Positions 63,072 to 64,000 of a stretch of DNA of 64,000 nucleotides are shown here, one piece after another. The notes under the pieces are model-generated. The model did not search any database. It saw only the letters and a list, made by a program, of their open reading frames with translations, and was not told the origin of the DNA. The translations under genes were made by a program, and so were the position numbers. This stretch comes from Bacteroidales bacterium (GTDB taxonomy: Bacteria; Bacteroidota; Bacteroidia; Bacteroidales; VadinHA17). Position 1 is the stretch's first letter, and each line of letters starts with the position of its first letter. The DNA lies in NCBI GenBank assembly GCA_022865305.1, contig JALHSP010000109.1:21948-85947 (forward strand), written 5' to 3'.

Positions 63072-63914
63072 ATGGATCTTGATTCTTTAAATATAGATGA
63101 TGAGATAAAAGATTTTATTAAATCTCAGAAGGATATAACAATTGATAAACACTCTGATTCTGGATGTAACGGTGAGTTATTCTTCGGGAGTCATAAAATA
63201 TTTAATGAAAGGGTTGCATTAAAATTCTACTATATTGATAAACATGGATTATCTCATAAAGAACCTCAAATTTTAAGACAAATTGATCATAAGAATATAC
63301 TTAAGATTCTTGATGCAAGAATTATTGGAGATAATTATGCGTATTTTTTAACTCCACAAATTGAAGGAGGAGACTTAGATGAGTATCGATTAAAAACTGT
63401 TTTAGATACTCATTCAGCTTTAGAAATTACTCAAGGGATTTTGATGGGGCTTACTGAAATGCATAAGAATCCAAATAGATTATTGCATCGTGATCTTAAA
63501 CCGAATAATATTCTCATTGATAATGATAAAACAGCAATAATTGCCGATTTTGGATCTGTGAAATATATTCCTTTTAGTCAAAATAGTATTGTGGCTTCAA
63601 AGAATTCATTGGTTTATAGAGCTAAAGAAGTCGTCGAGAAAGGAGAATATTGCTTTCAATCAGATATTTACCAAGTCGGGATTGTATTGTTTCAACTTTT
63701 GAATGGGTTTTTTCCCTTGGCTATTATTGATTGGTTCGACACTAAAAAGCAAAAAAAAATAAAAGATATTAAAGATATGTTCGAACAACATGTTTTTATA
63801 GAAAAGCAATTCGACAAACTTATTTCTGGTAATAAATTATTAAAACTTGAGTCATTACCTGGAAAAATCGGTCATATAGACCACCCTTCACCGTTTTTGA
63901 GAGACCATGCTTAA
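63072..63914 (+). CDS. Ser/Thr protein kinase, 3' end replaced by insertion-sequence-like DNA
   Basis: The 280-residue eukaryote-like kinase has a Gly loop (DSGCNGELFFGSH, residues 29-41), Lys51 (VALKFYY), alpha-C Glu64, the HRD loop (LLHRDLKPNNILID, 138-151), DFG 159-161 (IIADFGSVKY) and a C-lobe helix (SDIYQVGIVLFQLL). All catalytic residues are present. From about residue 265 (nt 63866) the tail GHIDHPSPFLRDHA comes from the repeat-rich DNA that follows, so the natural C-terminus is lost. It is co-transcribed with the DUF3010-like gene (1 bp gap). Confidence 0.8.
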   Translation: MDLDSLNIDDEIKDFIKSQKDITIDKHSDSGCNGELFFGSHKIFNERVALKFYYIDKHGLSHKEPQILRQIDHKNILKILDARIIGDNYAYFLTPQIEGGDLDEYRLKTVLDTHSALEITQGILMGLTEMHKNPNRLLHRDLKPNNILIDNDKTAIIADFGSVKYIPFSQNSIVASKNSLVYRAKEVVEKGEYCFQSDIYQVGIVLFQLLNGFFPLAIIDWFDTKKQKKIKDIKDMFEQHVFIEKQFDKLISGNKLLKLESLPGKIGHIDHPSPFLRDHA

Positions 63915-64000
63915 CCGGATGTGAAAGACCACCCCTAAGTTAACATCCTTTTTTGCTTCATTTTTATCACAATTTCCAGGGTGATTTTACAAAGTTATTT
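63866..64000. mobile_element. Insertion-sequence end (IS21-like) with 24-bp-spaced repeats
   Basis: AGACCACCC (63878), AGACCATGC (63902) and AGACCACCC (63926) recur at exactly 24 bp, followed by CTAAGTTAACATCC and TTTTTTGCTTCA. Multiple direct repeats of about this spacing form the ends of IS21-family elements, and similar GACCACC repeats occur in Bacteroidota copies. The transposase genes would lie beyond the window. This junction truncates the kinase. Confidence 0.6.

Larger units (their letters stand above)
61718..64000. mobile_element. AT-rich genomic island bordering the tRNA scar (right end outside window)
   Basis: Since the tRNA fragment reads leftwards, the element lies to its right. 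The region is visibly richer in A/T than the rest, has gene remnants at 61863 and 62242, then a DUF3010-like gene and a kinase gene, and an insertion-sequence-like end from 63866. Its two intact genes differ in codon style from the left flank. No integrase is seen within the window. Between 62404 and 62659 I see no gene. Confidence 0.6.

Noticed and set aside
63878..63934. Three evenly spaced repeats could look like a short CRISPR array.
   Set aside because: Units are only 9 bp with a 24-bp period, no proper spacer-repeat pattern and no cas genes; insertion-sequence end repeats fit better.

Overview
The window looks like the chromosome of a Bacteroidota bacterium, most likely of the Bacteroidales/Marinilabiliales type. 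The evidence is the protein families present (TonB receptor with a DUF4249 partner, DUF1080, DUF4382, LytTR regulators, GH92/GH29/GH43/GH8 enzymes, Gfo/Idh/MocA plus xylose-isomerase-like pairs with twin-arginine leaders). Several upstream regions also carry the Bacteroidetes promoter pattern TTTG-N19-TAnnTTTG. Most genes are metabolic, exported, and aimed at carbohydrate breakdown.

Layout. 1-5.7 kb: minus-strand outer-membrane operon (exported protein, TonB receptor with an STN domain, DUF4249 lipoprotein, MG2-type protein cut by the window edge). 5.8-12.5 kb: minus-strand DUF1080 lipoproteins, RmuC, and a large clan GH-A glycosidase. 12.7-15.9 kb: Gfo/Idh/MocA oxidoreductase, sugar isomerase-like protein, PPK2. 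16-31 kb: intact genes (aldehyde dehydrogenase, PQQ-repeat protein, Mut7-C, ceramidase-like, radical SAM, LytTR regulator) interleaved with at least seven truncated, fused or internally deleted genes and no transposase. 31-46.6 kb: thioredoxin-fold protein, two Tat-type exported enzymes, LytS/LytTR pair, GH8, RraA-like, acyltransferase, aromatic amino acid lyase, fucosidase. 46.7-51.8 kb: GH29, iron alcohol dehydrogenase, monooxygenase, GH92. 52-56.2 kb: a promoter-led run of a basic secreted peptide, a barrel protein, an OmpR/histidine-kinase pair and a DUF4382 lipoprotein. 56.3-61.5 kb: sugar/nucleoside MFS transporter, a second Gfo/Idh/MocA-isomerase pair, GH43 arabinanase-like enzyme.

At 61.67 kb the 3' half of a tRNA-Met(CAU) lies on the minus strand with no 5' half. 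This is the usual scar of an integrative element in a tRNA gene, and its orientation puts the element to the right. The sequence beyond it is visibly AT-richer and holds gene remnants, a DUF3010-like protein and a Ser/Thr kinase. The kinase's 3' end runs into three 24-bp-spaced GACCACCC-type repeats that resemble an insertion-sequence end. This two-gene island module is the best candidate for an undescribed (perhaps defensive) system, but that role is inference.

How the genes work together: glycosidases (GH8, GH29 x2, GH43, GH92, GH-A) release sugars. Gfo/Idh/MocA enzymes, DUF1080 hydrolase-like proteins and isomerase-like proteins fit oxidative (3-keto) sugar processing outside the cytoplasm. 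The MFS permease fits uptake. Short dispersed repeats (GGGGGATGT palindromes, GCAACC runs, TTTGCG runs) sit in many gaps, and some lie at gene truncation points.
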